The notes beneath the pieces were generated by a model. That model saw only the letters and a list, made by a program, of their open reading frames with translations. It made no database searches and was not told the origin of the DNA. Below are positions 27,218 to 36,924 of a stretch of 64,000 bases of DNA, in pieces. The position numbers and the translations under genes were made by a program. The stretch is from Burkholderia ubonensis (GTDB lineage: Bacteria > Pseudomonadota > Gammaproteobacteria > Burkholderiales > Burkholderiaceae): positions 1,922,001 through 1,986,000 of the forward strand of contig NZ_CP013420.1 of assembly GCF_001718695.1 (NCBI RefSeq), read 5' to 3'. How positions within the stretch are numbered: position 1 is the first letter of the stretch; each line of letters begins with the position of its first letter.

Positions 27218-28663
27218 GTGGATATCAGTAGCTGGAAGAATCAGGCAAAACAGGCGCTCGCCGGAAACGTTGGTGCGCACGCTGTCATTGCGCAGCTGGG
27301 CAACGAGCAGATCGACGGTTCAGATCATGAAGCGAATCTCCTTCTCGGCATTCTTTATGGCCAGACGGGGCAGCTAGACCTTGCTGTCGAGCATCTTCGG
27401 CAATCGCTCATCCAGGACCAGCGGAATCCGGATGCAATCTTCTTTCTCGGTTGCTTCGATGCGTTGCGGTATCCCGGCCTCCACAAGAGTTGGGCGATTC
27501 GGCGAGACCATGCAAAAAACGCACTTCGTCTCGTCGAGAATACGCCGCAGGCCGCGGCCTGGCCGCAACTGAAAGTCTGCCTGGAGATCCTGGCGACAGC
27601 GGCAAGCTATGTCGGGCCGCCGGAGGATGCGGAGTTCGCCTATCGCTGGCTCATCAAGATCGATCCGGCGAATGCCGATCACTACGCAAAGCTCTCGCAA
27701 CTCCGCGCTGACGACGATCTTGAAGAAGCCGTCGCGCTTATCGACCACGCACGAACGCTCAACCCCGCCATCGTCAACAAGACCGATGTCGAGCTTTCCC
27801 GCAAAGTGCTTTCGGACGGCACCCGGCGAAAGAGCATTGCACGAGCGAAGTATCCCAGCACGCGTGAAATGAGGGGCGACCTTTCGGCCGTAATCCGGAC
27901 GAGCTTGCTGGATGGCTTGCCGAAGCAACGCTTCATCGACAAGGAAACCCGCTTTTTTACTCTGGGCTCGTGCTTTGCGAGAGAGATCGCCGTACGTCTC
28001 ATCGAACGGGGCTATCAGGCCGATTTCTTCGAAGTCGTCGAACACATCAATTCGAGCTTCGCAAACCGCAAGATGGTGGACTGGGCGTTGGGCCAATGCA
28101 CCGGCCAAAGCAAGGAGCGCCTCGACGAGCTCTTTGCGTCCCTCAACATCACCCCGGAGAATCTCCGGGTGCGTCTGGCCACCGCGAACGTGTTCATCTA
28201 CACGCTCGGCGTGGCGCCGGCCTTCTTCGACAGGCAGTCCGGCGAGTTCGTGATGCCTTCCAGTTCGGCACTGGGCTCGCGAGCATTCGCAGAGATGTAC
28301 GACTTCCGGACTACCACCGTCGGCCAAAATCTGGACAATCTCGACTACATCGTCGCGAATATCAAGGCGTTGAACCCCGACGTCAAGGTCGTGCTTACGG
28401 TCAGCCCCGTACCGTTGAAAACCACGTTCGAATTCAAGTCGGCGATGCAGGCGGACTGCATTTCGAAATCGACGCTGCGCGTCGTCGCCCACGAGTTCGT
28501 CACGAAGCATCCGGACGTCGTCTACTGGCCGAGCTTCGAGGTCGTGCGCTGGCTCGGCGGGCATGTCGGCCCGTTCTACGGCAATGACGACGATGCCGCC
28601 CTTCACGTCGGCGACGACGTGGTCAAGGCCATCACCGATTCATTCATCGAGCACTTTTCGTAA
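27218..28663 (+). CDS. TPR-GSCFA domain protein, predicted SGNH-type esterase (GTG start)
   Basis: A 481-residue protein. The N-terminal half (about 35-185) has TPR-like helices (HEANLLLGILYGQTGQLDLA and later repeats). The C-terminal half carries the name-giving motif FTLGSCFAREIA, with G250-S251-C252-F253-A254. In SGNH-like hydrolases this block holds the nucleophilic serine. A C-terminal D-A-A-L-H stretch (459-463) may supply Asp/His. The substrate is unknown; related domains act on acyl groups of glycans. No signal peptide is seen, so it is probably cytosolic. The start is GTG with a GGAAGG Shine-Dalgarno. Codon use is visibly less GC-biased than its neighbours and it sits beside a tRNA, both signs of acquisition. 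Confidence 0.8.
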   Translation: MDISSWKNQAKQALAGNVGAHAVIAQLGNEQIDGSDHEANLLLGILYGQTGQLDLAVEHLRQSLIQDQRNPDAIFFLGCFDALRYPGLHKSWAIRRDHAKNALRLVENTPQAAAWPQLKVCLEILATAASYVGPPEDAEFAYRWLIKIDPANADHYAKLSQLRADDDLEEAVALIDHARTLNPAIVNKTDVELSRKVLSDGTRRKSIARAKYPSTREMRGDLSAVIRTSLLDGLPKQRFIDKETRFFTLGSCFAREIAVRLIERGYQADFFEVVEHINSSFANRKMVDWALGQCTGQSKERLDELFASLNITPENLRVRLATANVFIYTLGVAPAFFDRQSGEFVMPSSSALGSRAFAEMYDFRTTTVGQNLDNLDYIVANIKALNPDVKVVLTVSPVPLKTTFEFKSAMQADCISKSTLRVVAHEFVTKHPDVVYWPSFEVVRWLGGHVGPFYGNDDDAALHVGDDVVKAITDSFIEHFS

Positions 28664-29018
28664 CGACCGCATGACGTCGGGCCGCTGGAGATGCGCGCAC
28701 TGAATGCGCGCTACCCGGAAGCAAAGGCCGACCTCCGGCTCGGGCGACAAGTGGTCCGGCCTTCCGAACCGCGCTTCGCAGTGAAAATGGGCTGAATCGT
28801 CGGTTTACGGCTTGTACGCGGGACGACTCCGACGACCGCGGCTGCAGCGCAATCGAATGCCCGCGGCCCGACCGCGATTTGACCGGACGTGCACCGCGTA
28901 CGTCTTCCGACTCCTTTTTCGCCGTTCACACGAACCGGCGTGCCGCGCGCGACACATCCCCGCCGTCGGCCTCTGCTATAGTCCCTTCATCCCTGTCCTT
29001 CACTGCCCTTTCCGACGC
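28664..29018. other. 355-bp region between the GSCFA gene and the CorC-type gene
   Basis: It contains a 34-codon frame (28691-28795, MRALNARYPE...AVKMG) with fairly typical codon use but no recognisable homology, perhaps a remnant of a lost gene. A TATAGT -10-like hexamer near 28977 may belong to the promoter of the following gene. Nothing else is seen. Confidence 0.45.
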
Positions 29019-30314
29019 GTGGACCAAATTCCCTTATGGGCGCAAATCGGCGCCGTCTTCCTGCTTCTCCTCTGCTCCAGCTTCTTTTCCATTTCCGAGA
29101 CCGCGATGATGGCGCTCAACCGCCATCGGCTGAAGCATCTCGCCGGCCAGGGCGCGCTCGGCGCGAAGACCACCCAGGGCCTGCTCACGCGCACCGACCA
29201 GCTGCTGAGCGTGATCCTGATCGGCAACAACCTGTTCAACACGATCATCCCGGTGCTCACGACGTCGATCGCGCTGCACACGTTCGGCCGTAACAACTTC
29301 GCGCTGTCGATAGCGACCGGCATCGTCGCGTTCCTGATCATCGTGTTCGCCGAAATCGCACCGAAGATCGCCGGCGCGACGTTCCCGGAGCGCATCGCGT
29401 TGCCCGCGAGCCTCGTCATCGCGCCGCTGATGCGCGTGCTCAAGCCGATCGTCTGGTTCGTGAACGCGCTCGCGCACGGCGTGCTGTGGGTGCTGCGCAT
29501 CAACACGGCCAAGGGCCGCGACCTGCGGCTGTCGGCCGACGAGCTGCGCACCATCGTGCTCGAGTCGAGCAGCTTCATGCCGACCAAGCACCGCAGCATC
29601 CTGCTGAACCTGTTCGATCTCGAGAACATCTCGGTCGACGACGTGATGGTGCCGCGCCGCCAGATCGAATCGCTCAATTTCTACGCACCGCTCGACGACA
29701 TCCTGCATCAGCTCGAGACCTGCTATCACAACCGGCTCGTCGTCTACGAAGGCGACATCGACAAGGTGCTCGGCGTGCTGCACGTGCGCAAGACGCTGAC
29801 CGCGCTGCACAACCAGGATTTCGACCGCGAGACGCTGCGCACGCTGCTCGCCGAGCCGTACTACGTGCCGTCGGGCACGCCGGTGGTGCAGCAGCTCCAG
29901 TATTTCCAGGAAAGCCGCCAACGCACCGCGCTCGTCGTCAACGAATACGGCGAGCTCGAAGGTCTCGTCACGCCCGAGGACATCATCGAGGAACTGATCG
30001 GCGAGTTCACGACCTCGATGCCGCGCAGCGAGCGCAAGGGCGGCTGGGACGAGAACGGCGAGTGCATCGTCGCGGCGAGCATGCCGCTGCGCGAGCTGAA
30101 CCGCTGGCTGCACCTGAAGCTGCCGACCGACGGGCCGAAGACGCTCAACGGGCTGATCCTCGAGGTCCTCGAGGACATTCCCGAAGACGACGTGTGCCTG
30201 AAGATCGGCGACGTGATGCTCGAAGTGATGCGCAGCGACGACCAGGCGGTCCGCACCGTCAAGCTCTTCAGGCCGCGCCCGGCGCGCGGCGCGCGCAGTC
30301 TCGCCAAGCGTTAG
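29019..30314 (+). CDS. CNNM/CorC-HlyC family membrane protein (GTG start)
   Basis: A 431-residue protein with a DUF21 (CNNM) membrane domain at residues about 1-190 (several hydrophobic helices and the motif SSFFSISETAMMALNRHRL), a pair of CBS domains (about 200-330, with VDDVMVPRRQIESL and GLVTPEDIIEELIGEF) and a C-terminal CorC_HlyC domain. Family members are linked to magnesium/cobalt efflux or transport. The CBS pair would bind adenine nucleotides. GTG 29019 gives the expected N-terminus VDQIPLWAQIGAVFLLLL. Confidence 0.9.
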   Translation: MDQIPLWAQIGAVFLLLLCSSFFSISETAMMALNRHRLKHLAGQGALGAKTTQGLLTRTDQLLSVILIGNNLFNTIIPVLTTSIALHTFGRNNFALSIATGIVAFLIIVFAEIAPKIAGATFPERIALPASLVIAPLMRVLKPIVWFVNALAHGVLWVLRINTAKGRDLRLSADELRTIVLESSSFMPTKHRSILLNLFDLENISVDDVMVPRRQIESLNFYAPLDDILHQLETCYHNRLVVYEGDIDKVLGVLHVRKTLTALHNQDFDRETLRTLLAEPYYVPSGTPVVQQLQYFQESRQRTALVVNEYGELEGLVTPEDIIEELIGEFTTSMPRSERKGGWDENGECIVAASMPLRELNRWLHLKLPTDGPKTLNGLILEVLEDIPEDDVCLKIGDVMLEVMRSDDQAVRTVKLFRPRPARGARSLAKR

Positions 30315-30397
30315 CCGGATGGCCGACTGCCGGCGCAGCCCCTGTCGCGCGACCATGCAACGGTCACGGTAACCAGGCGGCCAACGCGCCGGCATGC

Positions 30398-31657
30398 ATG
30401 CTGTTCACACCTTCCGGCGGGATGCCCGCCGCTCCCGGCTCCGCGCCTTCATCCGACTCCCGCCCGCTCGACGCGGCCCAGCTCGACGACGCGCCGGCCG
30501 TGCGGCTGCTGACGGACACGCTGCACGCCGCGTGCGCCCGCGAAGCCTCCGACGTCCATGTCGAGCCGTTCGAAACGGGCTGGCGGATCCGCCTGCGCAT
30601 CGACGGCGTGCTGCACGAACACGCGCGGCCGCCGGCTCACCTGCGCGATGCGTTCGTCACGCGGGTCAAGGTGCTCGCGCGCATGGACATCGCGGAACGC
30701 CGCATCCCGCAGGACGGCCGGCTGCGCGTCGCGCTCGCCGGCGGCCGGCGCGGCGACTACCGGGTCAGCTCGCTGCCCACGCTGTTCGGCGAAAAGCTCG
30801 TGCTGCGCCGGCTCGAAACGCTGCCGCCCGACCTCACGCTCGCGCGCCTGGGCTTCGACGCGCTGCAGGCGCGCGCGATGGAGGCGGCGATACGCGCACC
30901 GTACGGGCTCGTGCTCGTCACCGGGCCGACGGGCAGCGGCAAGACACTGTCCCTCTACTGCGCGCTGCAGATGCTCGATCGCGACGCGCACAACGTCTGC
31001 ACGGTCGAGGATCCGGCCGAGATCCAGCTCGACGGCATCAATCAGGTCGGCGTCGCCGAGAAGGCCGGGCTGACCTTCGCGACCGCGCTGCGCGCGCTGC
31101 TGCGGCAAGACCCGGACGTCATCATGGTCGGCGAGATCCGCGACGCGGAGACGGCCGACGTCGCGATCAAGGCCGCGCAAACCGGGCACCTCGTGCTGTC
31201 GACGCTGCATACCAATGACGCGCCGGCCGCGATCACGCGGCTGCTCGACATCGGCGTCGCACCATACAACCTGGCGGCAGCGCTGCGCCTCGTCACCGCG
31301 CAGCGGCTCGTGCGCCGTCTTTGCGCGGCTTGCCGCGCGCCGTCCGACGCGCCGCCGCGCGTGCTGCGCGAAGCCGGCTGCGACCCGTCGGCGCTCGCGT
31401 CCGGGTGGCGGCCGTTCGTCGCGCGCGGCTGTCCCGCCTGTCATGGCATCGGCTACCGCGGCCGCATCGGCCTCCACCAGACGATGCCGGTGTCGCCCGG
31501 GCTTGCGGAACACATCGTCGCGCGCGCGAGCGTCGGTGCGCTGGCGCAATGCGCCGCGGCCGAAGGCGTGCGCAACCTGCGCGATGCCGCGCTTGCGCGC
31601 GTGCGGGACAACACGACGAGCCTGGCGGAAGCGCTCGCCGCCACGCCCGACGCATGA
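30398..31657 (+). CDS. PilB/GspE-type secretion ATPase
   Basis: A 419-residue hexameric ATPase of the type IV pilus/type II secretion family. Walker A GPTGSGKTLSLY (about residues 176-187), the Asp box, Walker B (IMVGEIRDAET) and the His box (STLHTND) are all in place, and two CxxC pairs (CAAC and CPAC) near the C-terminus form the zinc site. It lacks the large N-terminal domain of full PilB. The pilC homologue overlaps its stop by ATGA, and the prepilin peptidase follows, so it should power a type IV pilus or pseudopilus. The start at ATG 30398 is my choice; an out-of-frame ATG sits 4 bp upstream. Confidence 0.9.
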   Translation: MLFTPSGGMPAAPGSAPSSDSRPLDAAQLDDAPAVRLLTDTLHAACAREASDVHVEPFETGWRIRLRIDGVLHEHARPPAHLRDAFVTRVKVLARMDIAERRIPQDGRLRVALAGGRRGDYRVSSLPTLFGEKLVLRRLETLPPDLTLARLGFDALQARAMEAAIRAPYGLVLVTGPTGSGKTLSLYCALQMLDRDAHNVCTVEDPAEIQLDGINQVGVAEKAGLTFATALRALLRQDPDVIMVGEIRDAETADVAIKAAQTGHLVLSTLHTNDAPAAITRLLDIGVAPYNLAAALRLVTAQRLVRRLCAACRAPSDAPPRVLREAGCDPSALASGWRPFVARGCPACHGIGYRGRIGLHQTMPVSPGLAEHIVARASVGALAQCAAAEGVRNLRDAALARVRDNTTSLAEALAATPDA

Positions 31658-32868
31658 CCGCGATGCGCGCGCCCCGTCAGGAAACCCGGTTCGCATGGCG
31701 CGGCCGTCGTCGCGACGGCAGCGCGTGCCGCGGCCACGTCATCGCGTTCGACGCGGCCGCCGCGCGTGCCGCGCTCGCGCGGGACGGCATCGCGGTGCTG
31801 GCGCTCGACGCGCGCGGCGCCGCGCGGCCGCCCGCCGCCGGCACACGCGACGTGACGCGCTTCACGCAGCAACTCGCCAGCCTGCTGCAGGCCGGCCTGC
31901 CGCTCGCGCCGGCGCTCGAGATGCTCGCGCGCACCCGCGGGCCCGACGGCATGCCGCGCATCGCTGCGGGTCTCGCGCGCGAGATCGTCGGCGGGCAGCG
32001 TCTGGCCGTCGCCCTCGGGCGCTATCCGGCGCAGTTCGGCTCGCTGTATCGCCAGCTGATCGAGATCGGCGAGACCTCCGGCGCGCTCGGCCCGGTGCTG
32101 GCGCGCGTCGCGGATCACCGCGAGCGCGCGGACGCGCAGCGGCGCAAGCTGCGCGCGGCGCTCGCCTATCCGGTGGCGGTGATCCTGTTCGCGCTCGCGA
32201 TCACGATCGCGCTGATGCTGTGGGTCGTGCCGACCTTTCGGCAGATCTTCGACGGTTTCGGCGCCGCGTTGCCCGCACCGACCCGCGCCCTGCTCGCCGT
32301 TTCGTCCGCGACCTCGGCCTGGGGCGGCACGTTCGTCGCCGTTGCGACCGCGCTGGCGCTCGCTGCGCGCCACGCGTTGCGGCGCTCGCCACAACTGCGC
32401 TACACGGTCGCGCAGCGGATGTTGAACGCGCCAGTCGTCGGCAGTGCGCTCGCGCGGTTCGCGGCCGCACGATGGTGCCGGTCGCTCGCCACGCTGCTCG
32501 GGGCCGGCGTGCCGCTCGCGGACGCCTTCGCGACGCTCGAGCGCACCGCCGGCCATCCGGTGTTCGAGCAGGCCACCGCGCGCATCGCCGCGCGCGTGCT
32601 GCGCGGCGCACGGCTCGCCGACGCAATGCATGCGGCCGGCTGCTTTCCGGACGACGTCGTCCAGCCGATTGCCGTCGCGGAAGAAACCGGCGCGCTCGAC
32701 ACGATGCTCGCCGACATCGCCGCACTGTGCGAACGCCAGCTCGACGCGCATCTCGATGCGCTCGCCGCGCTCGGCGAACCGCTGATCGTGATCGTGCTGG
32801 GCGCGCTGGTCGGCAGCCTCGTCGTCGCGATGTATCTGCCCATCCTTCAGCTCGGCAACGTGGTGTAG
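31654..32868 (+). CDS. PilC/GspF-type inner-membrane platform protein
   Basis: A 404-residue T2SSF-family protein with the two repeated GspF domains (about 65-190 and 270-395). Each starts with FTQQLASLLQAGLPLAPALEML-type or RWCRSLATLLGAGVPLADAF-type sequence, and there are three membrane helices (about 172-195, 220-240, 370-395). It forms the membrane base of the pilus machine that the upstream ATPase drives. ATG overlaps the ATPase stop codon (31654-31657). Confidence 0.92.
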   Translation: MTAMRAPRQETRFAWRGRRRDGSACRGHVIAFDAAAARAALARDGIAVLALDARGAARPPAAGTRDVTRFTQQLASLLQAGLPLAPALEMLARTRGPDGMPRIAAGLAREIVGGQRLAVALGRYPAQFGSLYRQLIEIGETSGALGPVLARVADHRERADAQRRKLRAALAYPVAVILFALAITIALMLWVVPTFRQIFDGFGAALPAPTRALLAVSSATSAWGGTFVAVATALALAARHALRRSPQLRYTVAQRMLNAPVVGSALARFAAARWCRSLATLLGAGVPLADAFATLERTAGHPVFEQATARIAARVLRGARLADAMHAAGCFPDDVVQPIAVAEETGALDTMLADIAALCERQLDAHLDALAALGEPLIVIVLGALVGSLVVAMYLPILQLGNVV

Positions 32869-32907
32869 CATCGCATCCGATTCCGTCGCCTACCGAACCC
32901 TGACCCG

Positions 32908-33816
32908 ATGACGCGCGCGCCCATGTTCCCCGTTCCCGATTCGCCCGCCGGCACGTTGCTCGCGCTGGCGCTGCTGCCGCCCGCCGCGCAGTACGCATTC
33001 GCCGTCGTGCTCGGCCTGTGCGTCGGCAGCTTCCTCAACGTGGTCATCCACCGGCTGCCCATCATGATGAAGCGCGCGTGGGAAGCCGAGATCGCCGAGG
33101 CCACCGGCACGAACGCAGAGTCCGACGACGGCTATCCGCCGCGCTACGATCTGTGGCATCCGCGCAGCGCCTGTCCGCATTGCGGCCACGTGCTGCGCGC
33201 GTGGGAGAACATCCCGCTCGTCAGCTACCTGCTGCAACGCGGGCGCTGCCGGCAGTGCGGCCACGCGATCGGCGCACGCTACCCGCTGATCGAACTCGCG
33301 GGCGCGCTGCTCGCCGCCGGCTCGCTCGCGGCGTTCGGCCCCACGATGGCCGCTCTCGCCGCATTCGGCCTGTGCGCCGCGCTGCTCGCGATGAGCGCGA
33401 TCGACATCCAGACCGGCTACCTGCCCGATTCGATGACGCTGCCGCTGCTCTGGGCCGGGCTCGCGCTGAACCTCGGCGGCACGTTCGCGTCGCTGCGCGC
33501 GGCCGTCATCGGCGCGATGGCCGGCTACCTGTTCCTGTGGTCGATCTACTGGCTGTTCAGGTGGCTGCGCGGCATCGAGGGCATCGGCTTCGGCGACCTG
33601 AAGCTGCTCGCCGCGCTCGGCGCATGGATGGGCTGGGCCGCGTTGCCGCAGGTCGTGCTGTTCGCGGCGGTGACGGGCGCGGTCGTCGGGCTCGTCGCGA
33701 CGTGGCGCGGCCGCATGCGCTTCGAGGAGCCGATTCCGTTCGGCCCGTTTCTCGCGGCCGGCGGCGCCGCGACGCTGTTTTTCGGCACCCCTTTCTATTC
33801 GGCGCTCGGAGGCTGA
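32908..33816 (+). CDS. pilD: Type IV prepilin peptidase/N-methyltransferase
   Basis: A 302-residue bifunctional membrane protease that cuts and N-methylates prepilins. The N-terminal methylase domain has the four zinc cysteines as CPHC and CRQC (residues about 91-94 and 113-116). The two catalytic aspartates are in SAIDIQTGYLPD and GFGDLKLLAALG. About eight membrane helices are seen. It is followed by coaE after 3 bp, with a GGAGG Shine-Dalgarno inside its own 3' end. Confidence 0.95.
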   Translation: MTRAPMFPVPDSPAGTLLALALLPPAAQYAFAVVLGLCVGSFLNVVIHRLPIMMKRAWEAEIAEATGTNAESDDGYPPRYDLWHPRSACPHCGHVLRAWENIPLVSYLLQRGRCRQCGHAIGARYPLIELAGALLAAGSLAAFGPTMAALAAFGLCAALLAMSAIDIQTGYLPDSMTLPLLWAGLALNLGGTFASLRAAVIGAMAGYLFLWSIYWLFRWLRGIEGIGFGDLKLLAALGAWMGWAALPQVVLFAAVTGAVVGLVATWRGRMRFEEPIPFGPFLAAGGAATLFFGTPFYSALGG

Positions 33817-33819
33817 CAC

Positions 33820-34428
33820 ATGCTTGCAGTGGGACTCACCGGCGGAATCGGCAGCGGCAAGACCACCGTGGCCGACCTGTTCGCGGCCCGCGGCGCGTCG
33901 ATCGTCGACACCGACCTGATCGCCCATCGCATCACGGCGCCGGGCGGGCTCGCGATGCCCGCGATCGGGCAGGCGTTCGGCCCGGACTTCGTCGCGGCGG
34001 ACGGCTCGCTCGACCGTGCGAAGATGCGCACGCTGATCTTCAGCGACGATGCGGCACGACGGCGCCTCGAGGCAATCACGCATCCGCTGATCAGGGCGGA
34101 GACCGACCGCGAGGGCCGGGAAGCCCGGGGCGCGTACGTGATGTTCGTCGTGCCGCTGCTCGTCGAATCCGGCAGTTGGAAATCGCGCGTCGATCGCGTG
34201 CTCGTCGTCGACTGCGACGTCGAGACCCAGATCGCGCGCGTGATGCGCCGCAACCGATTCACGCGCGAGCAGGTCGAGGCGATCATTGCGCGGCAGGCAA
34301 CGCGCGACGCCCGTCTCGCAGCCGCCGACGACGTCATCGTCAACGACGCGGCGACGCCCGACGCGCTCGCTGCGCAGGTCGATGCGCTGCACCAGCGCTA
34401 TCTCGCCTGTGCGGCCGCTGCAAAGTAA
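33820..34428 (+). CDS. coaE: Dephospho-CoA kinase
   Basis: A 202-residue P-loop kinase that makes CoA from dephospho-CoA, the last step of CoA synthesis. Walker A is [16 protein letters not shown] at residues 5-20, followed by the VDTDLIAH and [11 protein letters not shown] motifs. The pilD-coaE-zapD-yacG order is conserved in beta- and gammaproteobacteria. Confidence 0.97.
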   Translation: MLAVGLTGGIGSGKTTVADLFAARGASIVDTDLIAHRITAPGGLAMPAIGQAFGPDFVAADGSLDRAKMRTLIFSDDAARRRLEAITHPLIRAETDREGREARGAYVMFVVPLLVESGSWKSRVDRVLVVDCDVETQIARVMRRNRFTREQVEAIIARQATRDARLAAADDVIVNDAATPDALAAQVDALHQRYLACAAAAK

Positions 34429-34494
34429 GCACCATGTGCGTGCGACGCGCCGCGATGGCGCACGAAATTGGCGCGTTGCTAGGGTAGAGAGTGA

Positions 34495-35301
<807 letters not shown>

Positions 35302-35329
35302 CGGCCATGTGCCGGATCGACGCTTTCGT

Positions 35330-35530
35330 ATGACTACTGTTGTGAAATGCCCGTCCTGCGGCGCCGAAGTGCGCTGGACGCCTGAAAATCGCTTCCGTCC
35401 CTTCTGCTCCGCCCGCTGCAAGCAGCTCGATCTCGGCGCATGGGCCGCCGAGAAATACCGGATCGGCGGTTCGTCCGACGAAGGTCCGTCGTCCGAGGAA
35501 GACGGCGGCGACACGCGCCGCGACGTCTGA
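35330..35530 (+). CDS. yacG: DNA gyrase inhibitor YacG
   Basis: A 66-residue zinc protein with four cysteines in the YacG pattern ([10 protein letters not shown] and [15 protein letters not shown]) and an acidic tail. YacG binds GyrB and can inhibit gyrase. It follows zapD by 28 bp and is the last gene of the pilD-coaE-zapD-yacG run. Confidence 0.93.
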   Translation: MTTVVKCPSCGAEVRWTPENRFRPFCSARCKQLDLGAWAAEKYRIGGSSDEGPSSEEDGGDTRRDV

Positions 35531-35561
35531 CTCCGAACGGCCGGCCAACCCCGGCCGATAT

Positions 35562-35586
35562 GGCCCGCCTTTTCAGTCGGCGGGCC
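35562..35586. terminator. Hairpin between convergent yacG and the Nudix gene
   Basis: An 8-bp GGCCCGCC/GGCGGGCC stem with a 9-nt loop lies midway between two converging genes. There is no strong T-run on either side. Confidence 0.5.
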
Positions 35587-35595
35587 GCGACGGCG

Positions 35596-36039
35596 TCATT
35601 GCGACGCCGCTTCCTTCTCAAGCAATTCGAGCACCGGCAGCGCCGCGGGCAACAGCGGCGCGACGTCGACCGGCAGATGCTGCCAGACGAACGCCTGCCC
35701 TTCCTTGCTGTGCGGCTCGCCGGTCCAGCCCGTCACCTTGCAGAAGTAGAGCCGCACGTACGCATGAGGGTAGTCGTGCTCGAGCGTATGCCAGCGGTGG
35801 CATGCGGTGACGGCAATTCCGAGCTCCTCGTGCAGTTCGCGCGCGAGCGCGTCCTCGACGCTTTCCCCCGCCTCCAGCTTGCCGCCCGGGAACTCCCAGT
35901 AGCCTTCGTACGGCTTGCCCTGCAGCCGCTGCGCGAGCAGGTACCGACCATCCGGCTGCACCATGATGCCGACCGCGACCTCGGTCACCTTCCGGCCATC
36001 GGGCGCGCGCACGGCGCCTTGTGCGAGATCCGTGCTCAT
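35596..36039 (-). CDS. MutT-type Nudix hydrolase
   Basis: A 147-residue Nudix protein of the 8-oxo-dGTP diphosphatase type. The Nudix box GGKLEAGESVEDALARELHEELG-type signature lies at residues about 52-74, preceded by YWEFPGG as in MutT. It should remove oxidised dGTP from the nucleotide pool. I use ATG 36037-36039, which overlaps the ATPase stop by 4 nt and gives the normal length. Confidence 0.88.
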   Translation of the reverse strand: MSTDLAQGAVRAPDGRKVTEVAVGIMVQPDGRYLLAQRLQGKPYEGYWEFPGGKLEAGESVEDALARELHEELGIAVTACHRWHTLEHDYPHAYVRLYFCKVTGWTGEPHSKEGQAFVWQHLPVDVAPLLPAALPVLELLEKEAASQ

Positions 36040-36905
36040 GCCTGCTCCTTGCGGCCCGACCAGTCGCGCGCGAACTGCCACGCGACGCGTCCCGAGCGCG
36101 AACCGCGCTCGAGCGCCCACACGAGCGCGTCGCCGCGCGCCTGCTCGATCTCGGCGTCACCGCAGCCGAAGTGGCGCAGCCAGTGCGCGACGATGCCGAG
36201 GTAATCGTCCTGCTTGAACGGATAGAAGCTGACCCACAGGCCGAAGCGCTCGGACAGCGAGATCTTCTCCTCGACGACTTCGCCGGGATGGATCTCGCCG
36301 TCGGGCAGGTGCTTGTACGTCTCGTTGTCGCTCATGTACTCGGGCAGCAGATGGCGGCGATTCGACGTCGCGTAGATCAGCACGTTGTCCGACTGCGCGG
36401 CGATCGAGCCGTCGAGCGCAACCTTCAGCGCCTTGTAGCCCGACTCGCCTTCCTCGAACGACAGGTCGTCGCAGAATACGATGAAGCGCTCGGGACGCTG
36501 CGCGATCAGGTCGACGATGTCGCCGAGATCGTGCAGGTCGTCCTTGTCGACTTCGATCAGGCGCAGCCCGTCGTTCGCATGGGCGTTCAGGCACGCCTTG
36601 ATCAGCGACGACTTGCCGGTGCCGCGCGCGCCGGTGAGCAGCACGTTGTTCGCCGGCTTCTTCTGCACGAATTGCCGCGTGTTCTGCTCGATCAGCGCTT
36701 TCTGGCGATCGATGTTGTGCAGGTCGGCGAGCGTGATCGACGACACGGCGGGCACCGGCTGCAGATAGCCGCGCCCCTGGCGCTTGCGCCAGCGGAACGC
36801 GTTCGCGGCGTTCCAGTCGACCGCCGCCGGCGCGGGCGGCAGCATCGCCTCGAGCCGGCCGAGCAGCGTTTCCGCGCGCGTCAGGAACTGTTCGAGCTTG
36901 TCCAT
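36036..36905 (-). CDS. DUF815 P-loop ATPase
   Basis: A 289-residue AAA-like ATPase of unknown function. Walker A is LTGARGTGKSSLIKA (about residues 89-103) and the Walker B-like segment is FIVFCDDLSFEEGE (about 140-153), followed by the sensor-1 type ATSNRRHLLPE. These proteins may act as chaperone-type or regulatory ATPases. It overlaps the Nudix gene (ATGA) and starts 19 bp after argJ. Confidence 0.9.
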   Translation of the reverse strand: MDKLEQFLTRAETLLGRLEAMLPPAPAAVDWNAANAFRWRKRQGRGYLQPVPAVSSITLADLHNIDRQKALIEQNTRQFVQKKPANNVLLTGARGTGKSSLIKACLNAHANDGLRLIEVDKDDLHDLGDIVDLIAQRPERFIVFCDDLSFEEGESGYKALKVALDGSIAAQSDNVLIYATSNRRHLLPEYMSDNETYKHLPDGEIHPGEVVEEKISLSERFGLWVSFYPFKQDDYLGIVAHWLRHFGCGDAEIEQARGDALVWALERGSRSGRVAWQFARDWSGRKEQA

Positions 36906-36924
36906 GATGTTCCGGCGCGCCCGA

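Noticed and set aside
26683..29018. A complete genomic island with integrase at tRNA-Pro
   Set aside because: I found no integrase gene and no direct repeat of the tRNA 3' end. Only one accessory gene is present.
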